A DNA stretch of 64,000 nucleotides. It comes from Blattamonas nauphoetae. Its lineage: Eukaryota; Preaxostyla; Oxymonadida. The notes under the pieces are model-generated. The model had not been told where the DNA came from. It searched no databases and saw only the letters and a list, made by a program, of their open reading frames with translations. The stretch spans positions 1 through 64,000 of the forward strand of contig JARBJD010000236.1 in NCBI GenBank assembly GCA_033064195.1, read 5' to 3'. Shown piece by piece: positions 53,832 through 64,000 of this stretch. The translations under genes and the position numbers were made by a program. The stretch's first letter is position 1. Each line of letters starts with the position of its first letter.

Positions 53832-56800
53832 ATGAGTACAACTTATTCTATCCTTCAGTCATCGGAAATACGCAATCCTGATTCTGGACTTGTCGTAGCA
53901 TCAGAGAAAAATCAGATCGAACGATTCGACGACCTCCTCGCCTCTTTATCAGATCCAAACGAGCCTGATCCTAAACTTTGTCTACAATCTATCGTTTCTC
54001 TTCTGCAGAGTGTGTTTTTTATATTATTACAGATTTCTTCCCTTGTCAGGCGTTTTAAACCACACTACCAACGATGAACTTAAACAATCTCCTTCTTCGC
54101 TTTGGCGTCCCCTGGTCTCGGCTGCACCTATTTCAGAAGATCTTTCATCCTTTTTCAGCAGTTTTCTCTGCCAAATTCAACAATATCTCGAAAACGACCA
54201 CCCATCTGGTCATTCCTCTTTATCGACATTTATGGACATTCTGTGCAATGAACTTCTGGCCTGTTCCATCATTGGTTGTGCTGATGCCATATTTCAAACG
54301 ATCGTCACCAATTTCCCCTCATTTTCGGAAGTCCTTTCTCAAACACTATTCGGCATGGGTTTAGTATGTCGGGTCGAAAAAAAGTATGTCGGGTCGGAAA
54401 ACTGATGTGTTGTTTTCCTGATTTATGCCTGGTGAAGATAGAATATTGATAAAATAATGATTGAGTGGGATACTATGAATCATTATAACGTTGTTTTCAT
54501 TTCATGAGATGACTTTTCACAAGGGACTGTCGAGAAAAAACATGGAAAACTTTCACTTTTTCTTTGTCAATGTTTTCTCTCTATTGTCAACAAAAAGTGA
54601 ATTTTCCCTTCAATATACATCCATTTGTGAGATTATAACAATATTCTATTACTTGTTCGATCATAGATTTTGAATCGACCGAGAACACAAAACAGTGAAA
54701 CAAAGAGATGAGGATCAAAGTGAATCAGAGAGACTTTTCTCGATCTTTCACCTGGAAAACGATGCTAATGTCAACAAAAATGAAGAAAATCACAATTACA
54801 TCTTGATTTTGAAAACGATATATGAAATAAAGTCGACCCGACATACTAAACCTTCAACCCGATATACTAAACCCAACCCGACGTACTAAACCCAACCCGA
54901 CATACTAAACCCAAGCCCACTATTCCAGTATTTCTTACGGATCTCCTGTTTTACAACCTTTCAAAACATCATAAAAATCTCACAAAATGAAACTGTTTGG
55001 ATTTTTCATTGTTTCATCGATCTCATCAGGATCCAGTGGAGAGGATCCTGGCCTTTCTTCAGCCTCTCTCAAATCAGATAATTTCGGGAGTCTATGATGA
55101 CAAAACCTATCACCTCAATCTTCTGTCTCAATGTCTCCAACACACTGCCACATTTTTGAATGGTATTCCATTTTGATCATCTTCACTCTGTCATCTCTTC
55201 CTCAGCCCATCCCGACCTCATCGACTCGTTTATTCGAAGGCTCATTGTCTCAACTGCTTTCTCCCCCTTTCTCTTCTATCATGATCGACACCTCAACCTC
55301 ATCTCCACACTCAGCCAGTCTTCATCTCTTCTCTTCTCCCAACTGAGTGAACCGCTCCTCGACCCAACATTCCCTCTTCACTCCCTCCTCTCCCCTCGCT
55401 CCTTCACCGACCCTGCCAGCTCCTTCTTCCGCATAGTCAGCACAAACTCTGCCTTCTTCCGTCGCTTCCTCGAGAAGCACGCCGAACGCATTTTGGAAAT
55501 CGCCATTTCGACTGTAGTGATGACAGTTCGAGTGGTGTCTGACGAGCCTTGTGAACCACACTGCCTGGACTTTGGGAGAGCCACAAAGAATTGGGTTCTT
55601 CTGCTCAACGCAATGGCCGAAGTGAAGATAGATCTGGCTCGGACCAGTGCAGACCTCAGCTTGCTAACATCATCTCTTCTCACTCTCCTCTTTCTCTCCA
55701 CTGCGAGCATCAGTGCTGAGCTGTCCACAGTTGCTGTGTCGGTCTTCTCATCCCTGTTTGGCCTGTCCGTGTCGCACTCCGAAGCACTCCTCTTCACCAC
55801 TCCACCGACCTTCCCTGTGAGCGATGCGTTCACTCCTCGCCATTCTCAGGTGGTGGGAGCGTCGGATCACATGAGAGGTACACCTCAGTCGATTTGTGCC
55901 GAAGCAGGCTGTTGTGTTGTTTTGAAGTCTCGCTCGGATCTCTCAGAACACAAAAGCTTGAACTTCACGAGAATGCTTGGGCTTCATTTCGCTGGTTGTC
56001 TTGTGAACGCCCTTCACTCGGCCACATCCCTCCCTCGCTCCTACCCCTTCTTCTCTCCCGAGCTGTCTGGATTGTCACAACAGCCAAGTGTATGGAACGA
56101 CACCTACATACCATCTGCACTCACTGCACTAACAACGCTGGCCAACATCGAGCTCAGACTCGCTTACAGCCTTTTTGATTGGGGAATGGACTTGAGTCAT
56201 GCAGACGCAGAGAGACGAGACATTGTCTTTGTCCATCTCTTCCCTTTTCTTGGAATAGAATCACAAATGCAGTTTCGGCATGGGTTCGGAACGTATGCCG
56301 GAGTTCGGAACGTATGCCTTTTTAATTATCCAAACTACCTCTCAGAGTCCAAAATGCTAAAATATCATAAACAGGTGAACAGGGCAAATATACATCATAC
56401 AATGAAATTTCAGTGATCTTTGATTCAAACTCGGGGACAAAAGCACAACCAATCTCAATCCCTGTTTGTGTGCTTTTTTTGATCTATGATTCACATTGAG
56501 CATCCAACATCTAGTGATCACTTATTATCGATACGTAAACGTAGAATCTCGATGCGATGGAATTCCGCTGTGATGAGGAAGACAAAAATGTGACAGATTT
56601 GGGAAAAGTGAAGATCTGACTTTTTTTTCTCATTTCAGGCACTATACATCAATAATTGCAGAAACAACAATAATATTGTTTTTTGAGAATGATACAATAT
56701 GTTAAAAGAGGGATGTACAACTTACTCGAACAAGAATCCTATTCCTTTTTTCATCTCTTGGATTTGGCATCGTTACTCAATGAATCTAGAATTTACATCT

Positions 56801-59800
56801 ATCATTCCGCTCATTGATCTCTTTTTAATGATATTTTCAAGTTTAGAGAAAGATTGATGACTTCAAACAAAAATATAGAGGATCTGTCAAAGTTGATGGG
56901 ACAGACCAGAGTAGAGACGGGTTGAACAGAGAACACTTTGACTCCAACTATTTTATCCCGATGTGTTCGTTTAGTCCACTTTCACTTCATATTCGTTCAT
57001 TTCTCTCCCTTTTTTTGAAAAAAGCGAGTTGAATTGGACGGAACGATGTAAAAAAGTGAAAAAAGTTGACTTCATGGGCTTCACAAGACTTGACCAGTCT
57101 TTCCAAACATCCGGCATACATACCGAACCGCGGCATACATGCCGAACTTTCGGCATAAGTGCCGAACTCCGGCATACAAACCGAACCCTTGCCGCAGTTT
57201 CTTATATCGTTCTACACTTTTTGCAGATTGAAGAAGGATAAAGTGCACAGTTCCTTGGATCAAATTGTGGAATCTTTGGTCGAGATGGGAACGGTGAATT
57301 CGTACAACACTCCCACCGCTCTCCTCAAAACCCTGAACGAAGTCGCTGATCTTTTGTTTTCAACCGTTCCATCGACAGACCCCATCACATCCACCTCCAG
57401 AACCGTTTCCTCGTTGGAGATGTCGACAATCGACATGCTTCAAACAGCTGCGACACACGCTCCAAACAATCTCTCACCATTCGAACAGCCAATCAGAACG
57501 AAACGAAGAACAGCTGAGGGCGAGGAGAGATGGAGATTTGTGACGCAGCTGGCTGTTGTTTCGAAAAGTGATTTCGCATTTGCAGATGAACTGACGAAAG
57601 CGGAGAATGACGCACAAGCTCTCTTCATCTTGTCTCTTCACTCAATCCGATCCACCCCACGCCTTGACTTCCATCTCGAATCGAATCTCGATGCCTTCGA
57701 TCGCGTTGTCGAGTTCAAGTTTGACAGTGTTGCGATTTCTGATGAAATTCGAGTCGTTCGACGTACCGTCGTTGAACAAGCCGTCCAGTTGGACAACCCG
57801 TCCACATTTGGTATGAAGTCAAACTTTCGTCTCATTTTTCTCTTCATATACTTCTCTTTTCCCATATTTCCATTTCATTACTGTTTCATTCACTTATTTC
57901 AACAAATTTTTTGGTGAATTGAATTTTTTAATCTCTTCTTGATCTTGTTCTCATTGATCTCCCCTCAAGTCTTTTCTCAGTCAACTGCTTCATAGAACGA
58001 GTCTGGATCTCTGACTTCTTTGTTGACAGTTTCATTGCAGGTTGCGCTTTTCGTTTCTCGTCATGTTTCCGTTTTGGCTTTCTCTTTTCTCTCTGTTTGA
58101 CAGTGGACTTCCGGAGGATGATCTTCTTTGGTTTGAACTGTCTTGCTTTCTTCCTTTCTTCTTTTTCTTTTTGAATTGCCTCCTTCTTCATCATTTTCTC
58201 AATCATCTCTTTTGTACTCAGAAGAATTCCAGGTCTCACCACTTTTTCTACAGCCACAAAAGATTCATCATCAATATTTGACAGGTTTGTCTGTATTGAT
58301 TGTGATTTTTCGTCAGCCTCAAAAGGAATACGATCGATGAGTGGCTGCGAATTTAAATCAGAGAAGACACATCTCTGAAAGGCCAACTCGATCGTGCTGA
58401 TCGAGAAGGCCTTCTCGACGGCGCGCGGCAAAGCATAAGCGATTGCTTCTCGATGAGCTTGTTGAGTGAACGGGCATGGAGGTGTGTAGAATCGTTGGTA
58501 CATGTTTTTGAGGCTTTGGAAGACTTTGTCGTCCAATGGTTGGGTCAGATTTGTTGTGTTGGGGGGAAGCGTTAATGTCATGATATTGTTTTCTATTGCA
58601 GTTTTGGAAAGATTAGACGAAAAGTGCGATGCACAGTTGTCGAGGAGAAGGAGTGCGGTCTTTCCAGCGAGATGAGGAGCCATTCTTTTTTTGTTGATGG
58701 CAGGGATGATGGTTTCCTGTAGGATGGTCGAGAATATGGTCCCATTCACATATCCATTGGAAAAACAATGAGGAACAATATCAAACTTGTGAAGTGAGTG
58801 AAACTCACTTGGTTCTTTGGCGAGAGGATACACTAGACAATGCGGAAGAGTGGTTCCATCTGCGCAAATCGTGCTTGCTAGAGTGAAGTTGGGGATCTTT
58901 TGAGTCTGAATTTGAACGGGTGGTGGGGTCCCAGCTTGATGAATGACAGTTTGAGCTTTTCTTTCCGTCATTGAGAAGCCAGTCTCATCGTAGTTAAAAA
59001 TTAGCTCCTGTTGGACTTGGTATTCTGTGACAACGTCTTTCAAAAGGGAAATCCAAGTGTTCATATTCTCAGCGTTCGCTGATTGAATTTTTGAGAGATC
59101 CATCCTTATTGGTTTGGAGAAAATGAGATCGGGGTTGGAGTCGCAAAAAGTCCAGGCCCATGATCTATCCAGTGTGGTTTCCCGTGCAGTAGCGCTAGGT
59201 GAAGTGCGCATGATCTTCTGAATCTGGAAAATTAAAAAAGAAAAGACCATACTCGTGTTTGGACTTGTGATCTAGTGATCGGAGTTTTTTGTTGAACTTT
59301 TTGCTTCATCCATCCGACTAACAGATTCATCTCCCTTGGATGGACTTTCGATTGCCGTCCTGATTGTCGGATAGCTCGGCCTTCACGAAATGCTCTTCTT
59401 GCCCTCGAGAGCGAACGGCTGTGGATTCCCGTGATGGTTTGTATGATCCCGCCACGGATTTTCATCACTTTTTCGAGTTTGAGAAGATATAGGAGCTTGT
59501 CTTCAGATTTGATCTTCTTTTTCTTCAGAAGACTCTCCACTTCACGGAGATTCCTCCACCAATCAGCTGAACGTTGTTTCGTTGTCTTATTCTGAAAGAG
59601 GAGAAATGATTGAAGGAGATGGAGAAACAAGAAGTCGAATATGTCACGAAATACCATGAATGTGCGGATGATAGGGTATCGTGATCACTGGATGACGAGA
59701 AACGGGACAAGCAAAATATAGGGGAGATCAATGAGAACAAGATCAAGAAGAGATTAAAAAATTCAATTCACCAAAAAATTTGTTGAAATAAGTGAATGAA

Positions 59801-61125
59801 ACAGTAATGAAATGGAAATATGGGAAAAGAGAAGTATATGAAGAGAAAAATGAGACGAAAGTTTGACTTCATACCAAATGTGGACGGGTTGTCCAACTGG
59901 ACGGCTTGTTCAACGACGGTAATACAAGCAGTCGACTCTCTGGTCTCGCTGGCAGTGACAACAGATCTCTCTCTTCTTCGCTACATCCTGCGTGCTCTGC
60001 ACCAGATCGAACAACGAACCCAAAACACCACAACACCTTTCTCGATCTCGACAGCCACAGCTCCTTATCGAAGCAGTCGTCGATCAGTCGTCACCCGGCA
60101 GCCACTCCCATCCATCGTCGCTCCCATCCTTCTCTCTGCCAGCCTCGACTCTCCACAACCTATTTCTCATCGAAACGCCTCTCTCCCGCGACCTTCAATC
60201 TTTGGAATCCAGACAGCTTTTACTCCAACAAATGACCCTCACTGGCCAACTCAATTCTATAACTCAATCATCGTCGATTCCCTCTCTGAGGGATTTAAAA
60301 AGAATCTGCTGTCTGACATTGCACAAGAAATAGCTTTATTGGTCTGTCGAATTTTGGAGGAGAGACGAGCGAGCTCAACACAAACTCTGACATCTTGTGA
60401 TCCATTTGAGATCAGTCTCGATCAGAAGGAGAGACACTCCACACCCCAGAGACTCTTCATCGCTCTCGACTCTTTTCTCCTGTCAGACGAGTTGCCTGAC
60501 ATGTCTAACTTCGCACTCATTCCACTCGCTCCCATCCTCACTCGAATTCTCTCGATTGTTGTGCCTTCTTCTCCAGAGAGAACGGAATTTCGTTTTTTTA
60601 ATCCAAAATGAACACTCACAATTTCTGAATATGATCCTCTCTCTCGTTCTGTTTCTCTTCCACACAGGAACTCCATCCACTCTCTCCACTCCTCCTCTCT
60701 CTTCTCTTCTCTCCGTTCTCTCTGTCTCTCTTGTTCGTTTGGACAGAATCCCATCATCGCCGAAATTATACACCAGATTCTTCGACATGGTCAGAGTGAG
60801 AAGGAATCGATCCAACCTAAAAGTGAGACAGATTGTGCTCGCACTGTCTGAGGAAGGGATGGAGGACAGGAGCGACGTCGTTCTGTCTGATGAATGGATT
60901 GAAAACCCAAACGGCTTTGAATCTAGTTCGTTCTCGATGACATTTCTGAACAAGTGGAAAGGGGCTAACGCACAACGCAAAGTTGATCTTCAATTTCTCC
61001 AATTCTACTTTCATCGACGTGATGCCCACATGCAATTAGATGAAAATGACGATGATGATCAATGGGATGTCGAAACTGACTCACTCAGTTCAAATGGATG
61101 GAATAGTTTTGATGATGATTTCTAG
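53832..61125 (+). CDS. Host multi-exon helical protein gene carrying three mobile elements
   Basis: Proposed exons are 53832-54009, 54050-54363, 54929-54994, 55030-55162, 55207-56271, 57227-57726, 59931-60591 and 60668-61125. They were chosen so that GT-AG introns keep one open, leucine-rich helical reading (LLQSVLNHTTNDE; NETDPVERILAFLQPL; FLNAHPDLIDSFIRRL). Three introns then contain MITE-3, MITE-2 and the pogo element. The other introns are 35-76 nt. The C-terminus is acidic (DENDDDDQWDVE). No enzyme motif is seen. The 57726/59931 junction is the least certain. Start and 5' part are well supported. Confidence 0.65.
54352..54917. mobile_element. MITE-3, 566 bp, with splice-like ends, 8-bp duplication
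   Basis: The ends GGCATGGGTTTAGTATGTCGG and its near-inverse (GGCTTGGG outermost on the right) are flanked by CACTATTC (54344-54351 and 54918-54925). The right side repeats a 20-bp unit with CATACTAAACCC four times. The left end contains GTATGT, a good 5' splice site, and the right end TACTAAA, a good branch site. No transposase. Its outer bases link it to MITE-1 and MITE-2. Confidence 0.82.
56277..57193. mobile_element. MITE-2, 917 bp, same family as MITE-1
   Basis: Ends GGCATGGGTTCGG and CCGAACCCTTGCC, flanked by GCAGTTTC (56269-56276 and 57194-57201). Subterminal CCGGCATAC motifs are repeated on the right. The duplication overlaps the 5' end of a 30-nt host intron (GTTTCTTATATCG...TTTGCAG), so the element enlarges that intron. 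Confidence 0.85.
57766..57965 (+). repeat. Left TIR of the pogo-like transposon
   Basis: Identical in inverse to 59720-59919. The transposase stop codon (57928) lies within it. Confidence 0.92.
57928..59657 (-). CDS. Pogo-like transposase
   Basis: Exon 1 (about 59657-59253) holds a helix-turn-helix of psq/CENP-B type (SRARRAFREGRAIRQSG, then TRSQVQTR). A 29-nt intron (59224-59252, GTATGG...TTCCAG) leads to exon 2 (59223-57928). Exon 2 completes the CENP-B region (SWAWTFCDSNPDLIFSKP) and carries the DDE_1 nuclease: NYDETGF, LLLDNCASHF and TQPLDDKVFQSLK supply the three acidic residues. The tail is lysine-rich. The exact start is open, because the first 25 or so residues could instead be another short intron (GTATTTCG...TTTCAG). 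Confidence 0.88.
59720..59919 (-). repeat. Right TIR of the pogo-like transposon
   Basis: Identical in inverse to 57766-57965. Confidence 0.92.
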
Positions 61126-61604
61126 TCAACACACACTTTCCAACATCGTCCTGACTTTGCGGGTTTGGTGGAGTCTTCTTTCCCGACATTAACAGAATCT
61201 TGATTGATGATTATTCCAGAATCTCTCCACTTCGCTTTTTCTTCTCGTTTGTCATCATTCTCAGTTTTTTGATATCCACCTCAATCCACAATTGCTGTGA
61301 CGGGACTGACTATAGTTCATCAGCAATACCAACTAAAGTTCATCAGAGACCCATAATTTCGTTTTACGAACAATTGTAGAATTTCCACTTTTCACATTTT
61401 TTCCAGAAATGGTTTGGTCTTCTGACGGAAAACATGTGGACTCCTTTCCATCAGGACGAGAAAGTCTATTTGAACGAACAATTAGGTCGAATGGATCACA
61501 CATGATTGGTCACTTGTTTTGACGGCTACGACAAGTCCAGATGTGAATAGATCCTGAAAAAAGGACAAAACTCCAAGGAAAACAACTTTCTGCACTCAAA
61601 TCTG
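61126..61604 (+). other. Host remnant left of MITE-5
   Basis: No complete gene. After a TTTTTTCCAG at about 61404 a short protein-like stretch (KWFGLLTENMWTPFHQDEKV) is readable, suggesting an exon of a decayed or incomplete gene that continues beyond MITE-5. Confidence 0.35.
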
Positions 61605-61907
61605 GGTAACTGGCAACTTAACGGTCAAACTCAAAAGTTGATGAAATGTTGCTTAATACATTTCACTATATCATTTATTGTCATTTTTTCGCTTTTTAAC
61701 GTGAGCAAACCCTTCGATCCTTCAGTGTATCCACAGATTGTGACCAAGGGTTGATCTAACTCTATCCCTACACAATCGCCTTGAAAGTCATAATTGACTA
61801 GAATTCAACGTTTTCAGAGAGTATTTCTTCAAATAATTGGTAAATAGTGATGATTTAACGTTTAATGACTCCAATCAAATGAAATTGATCAAAAAAAAGA
61901 GAAAAAG

Positions 61908-61980
61908 TTGGATCCACCAGGAATCGAACCCTGGACCTTATGAGTAGAAGTGCTCCGTACAACTCCTACACTATTCTAGT
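61908..61980 (-). tRNA. tRNA-like sequence (possibly Met-like, probably not functional)
   Basis: On the minus strand an A-box-like TAGTGTAGGAG (61963-61973), a good B box GGTTCGATTCC (61920-61930) in a paired CCAGG/CCTGG T-arm and a downstream T-run form a polymerase III-type unit. The loop CTCATAA would give a CAT anticodon. The anticodon stem and the 5' acceptor strand do not pair well, so a normal cloverleaf is not supported. It may be a pseudo-tRNA or a tRNA-derived part of the MITE. Confidence 0.4.
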
Positions 61981-62063
61981 TCAAATTTTTTTTTTCCTGT
62001 TTGCATATTCTATTCACACTTCACCCGATCCTTTTTTCTGTCACTTTTTCACAATGTCGGATC

Positions 62064-62107
62064 GTCTTCACAGCCCCCCGCTCAAGAGCAGGGGGGGCTG
62101 TGAAGAC
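62064..62107. repeat. Perfect 16-bp GC-rich hairpin inside MITE-5
   Basis: GTCTTCACAGCCCCCC and its exact inverse flank a 12-base loop. On both sides a weaker inverted match (GATCCTTTTTTCTG / AGAAAAAAGGATC) extends the structure, so this may be a smaller nested foldback. Confidence 0.8.
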
Positions 62108-62354
62108 TATTAGAGAATTATCAAAAGAAACGTAGAAAAAAGGATCTTTGTGAAGTGTAAATACGAAAAGGTACCTCGTTCGGTCAAGAAGGTTGATCAA
62201 CCCTTGGTTTACAAAAATGGGTCTTGACTCCGATCAAGGCGTTTGCTCACCCTAAAAAGTGGAAAAACATCAATATACGAATTAGTGAAATGGAATAAAT
62301 GTCTTTTTAAGTGGTTTTGAGTTTGACCGTTAGGTTGCCATTTACCCAAATCTG

Positions 62355-62990
62355 TGCTCAGCGCGATCCCTCACTGAGATTCCGACCAACTCTGCAAAAC
62401 GCGAATATCCATGTTCTCTCTGATATTTCTCCATTTTTACTCGTCGAATCTCTCAATGATGCATTTCTTGCCTTCTCTGATAGTCTTGTCTCCGATTTGA
62501 AGGTGGTGGCCGAAGATTCATGCCAAGAATCAAATCTGTTCGATCTGATTCGCCCTGCAGGCTCATCATTTGTGAAATGCCCACCTTCCCCATTTTCAAT
62601 GTCGGTTCGCGGAGCGACATGCTTTCTGAATCCAAAATTAGGCCAAACGATGTGATCCTCTCACCTTTTCCCAATCATCCCTTGGTTGGACGATATCACA
62701 CTGTTCTCGCATTGCGAGACATTTCATCAATCATTCCCTAGCCCTTTCAATCCTCAACATCGTATGATGCATTCAATCGAATCATCTAACTTTGCAATGC
62801 GATCATCGCAGTGCAGTCTCGGACATTCCTCGCACTGAAGTCTCTCCAATGTACCTTTGTGGTTTATGTGACACGAGAATGCAGTGGTATCATTTTCTTT
62901 CTTCTTTATCTCGGCTTTCTTTGAATTTCCATCAAGGGCCCTTCCTCCTAGAATCATTCATCAACAGAAAATCTTTAGTAATTCCAATTT
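62355..62990 (+). pseudogene. Possible host gene remnant right of MITE-5
   Basis: A frame at about 62347-62655 (PTLQNANIHVLSDISPFLLVESLNDAFLAF) looks like helical host protein, and another phase (62520-62741, GRYHTVLALRDISS) continues protein-like sequence. No known domain. Either short introns or decay separates the phases. Confidence 0.35.
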
Positions 62991-63107
62991 TTCCTCGTCT
63001 TGACTGACTTTTGAGTGTGCTCTCATCACCACATCCCCGTTCTGTGATATCTGCATGCTCGAAGTTGTGGAGTCCCCTATCAATCCTCTCCATCTAACAG
63101 CTCCACA

Positions 63108-64000
63108 GTAGTATAGTAGACGATTTGGGAACCAGATTGAAATAGTCGTTGAAAACCAAAGTCGAAAGTCAATTCCGATTGACCATTTCTAAATCTTGTA
63201 TTAAAAGGAATTTAGACCATTTCAATGATGCCAATATTTGACCTAAATTCCAGAAATATGTCCAATATTTCGACCTCATTTTAAACGTCAATTTTGAAGC
63301 AAATTTTTGTCATATTCCAAAAATGTTGTCACTTTTTTCGATGTTTTTTCACTTTTGAGCTCGAACAAAGTGAATCCAACTTGAGAACCATTTCGAAAAA
63401 ATCTAAAAAAATTTCTAAAATGTCGGGGATGATGTGAGTCGTCGATCAAAACAATCTCGATGAAAATCGGTTGAGAATTCGCGGAGCTACGTACCGAACT
63501 GTGGTCGAAAAAGTGACCAAAAAGTCGATTTTCAGAACTTGCTTAAAACTGCTGCTATATGGCTCAAACACACCTCAAACACCTTCTAAAATTACAAAAT
63601 CGATTTCAAAAGGTGAAATTCGCGATAAAAATCACTTTTGGGATTTTTGGTTAGATCAAGGCCGGATCGGGATTTTTCTTGATCAACCCACATTCCATTT
63701 TTCGAGTTTCTCCGCTTTTTAAAAAAAATGTATGCGCTTTCAGCACTTCACTTTTTAGGATCACTTTTGCCTCCTATTTGCGTTTTTACACTTCATTTCG
63801 CTCGGAGTTGCCTTTTGGAGACACTTTTCAACCTCACTTTTTCACGTCATCTTTCGCCACTTTTTTCGTCAGTTTTCGTTTTTTGCGTTAGATTTTTCAA
63901 AATCTTCGCATTCGCGTCCTTCCGACGCTTTTCCTAGGTTCCCGATCACCTCACCTTCATAGTCGTCTATTTTTGAACGCACCTTTTTTGCACCACATTT
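63108..64000 (+). mobile_element. Left end of a second Polinton (Polinton-2), runs out of the window
   Basis: From 63108 the sequence AGTAGTATAGTAG and about 540 following bases match the terminal repeat of Polinton-1 in reverse. Beyond 63650 similarity fades. No genes of the second element fall in the window; the frames after 63650 are low-complexity. Confidence 0.78.

Larger units (their letters stand above)
57766..59919 (-). mobile_element. Complete pogo-like (Tc1/mariner superfamily) transposon, 2154 bp
   Basis: Two 200-bp inverted arms, 57766-57965 and 59720-59919, are identical by eye. They start CCGTCGTTGAACAAGCC and are flanked by TA (57764-57765, 59920-59921). Inside is a transposase with CENP-B-type DNA-binding and DDE domains. 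Nothing looks broken. Perfect arms and an open transposase indicate very recent movement and probable competence. Confidence 0.93.
61605..62346. mobile_element. MITE-5, 742 bp, 8-bp duplication, carrying tRNA-like unit and hairpin
   Basis: Inverted ends start GGTAACTGGCAAC/GGTAAATGGCAAC, then TAACGGTCAAACTCAAAA, with similarity running inward to about 150 bases. The flanking duplication is CAAATCTG (61597-61604 and 62347-62354). No transposase. By duplication length it is hAT-like, but its ends differ from MITE-1 to -3. Confidence 0.82.

Noticed and set aside
53769-53832. A single long gene across the 50995-53769 and 53832 starts
   Set aside because: The two frames are on opposite strands with separate starts 62 bases apart; they are divergent neighbours.
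61908-61980. A functional initiator or elongator tRNA-Met gene
   Set aside because: The B box and T-arm are good but the acceptor 5' strand and anticodon stem do not pair; kept only as tRNA-like.

Overview
The window looks like nuclear DNA of an oxymonad-type flagellate, most likely Blattamonas nauphoetae or a close relative. I infer this from recalled protein style, not from a search. One host gene encodes a signal peptide, a serine-rich extracellular part of beta-helix style, one membrane span and a kinase-like tail. Others are leucine-rich helical-repeat proteins of a kind I associate with that genome. Introns are very short (about 29-45 nt). The standard genetic code fits.

Layout. 1-16360: most of a Polinton/Maverick (Polinton-1), cut on the left by the window edge, ending in a 139-bp satellite and a long terminal repeat. 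16361-17137: a small TIR element abutting it, with a piece resembling an ABC transporter. 17138-19863: decayed DNA with a UVR/coiled-coil pseudogene. 19864-36233 (minus): host gene copy B, split by a DIRS-like retroelement (DIRS-1, 20895-32551) and a CAGGG-ended element (35229-36081). DIRS-1 itself contains DNA transposon A (25561-32384), which contains transposon B (27196-30597) and element C (31059-32028). 36920-45981 (minus): a receptor-like pseudokinase gene, interrupted by DIRS-2 (37455-41531) and MITE-1 (44228-45112). 46815-50650 (minus): host copy A, paralogue of copy B. 50995-53769 (minus): an uninterrupted 924-aa host gene. 53832-61125 (plus): a multi-exon host gene carrying MITE-3, MITE-2 and a complete pogo-like transposon. 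61126-63107: host fragments around MITE-5, which carries a tRNA-like unit and a GC hairpin. 63108 to the end: the terminal repeat of a second Polinton.

The main result is that nearly every host gene here has been entered by mobile DNA, and for most insertions the empty site can be read from a paralogue, a sister element or a restored frame. Several insertions look recent (perfect 180-200 bp TIRs). In the 53.8-61.1 kb gene all three insertions can be read as introns, and MITE-3 supplies a GTATGT donor and TACTAA-like branch sites, so this MITE family may create introns.
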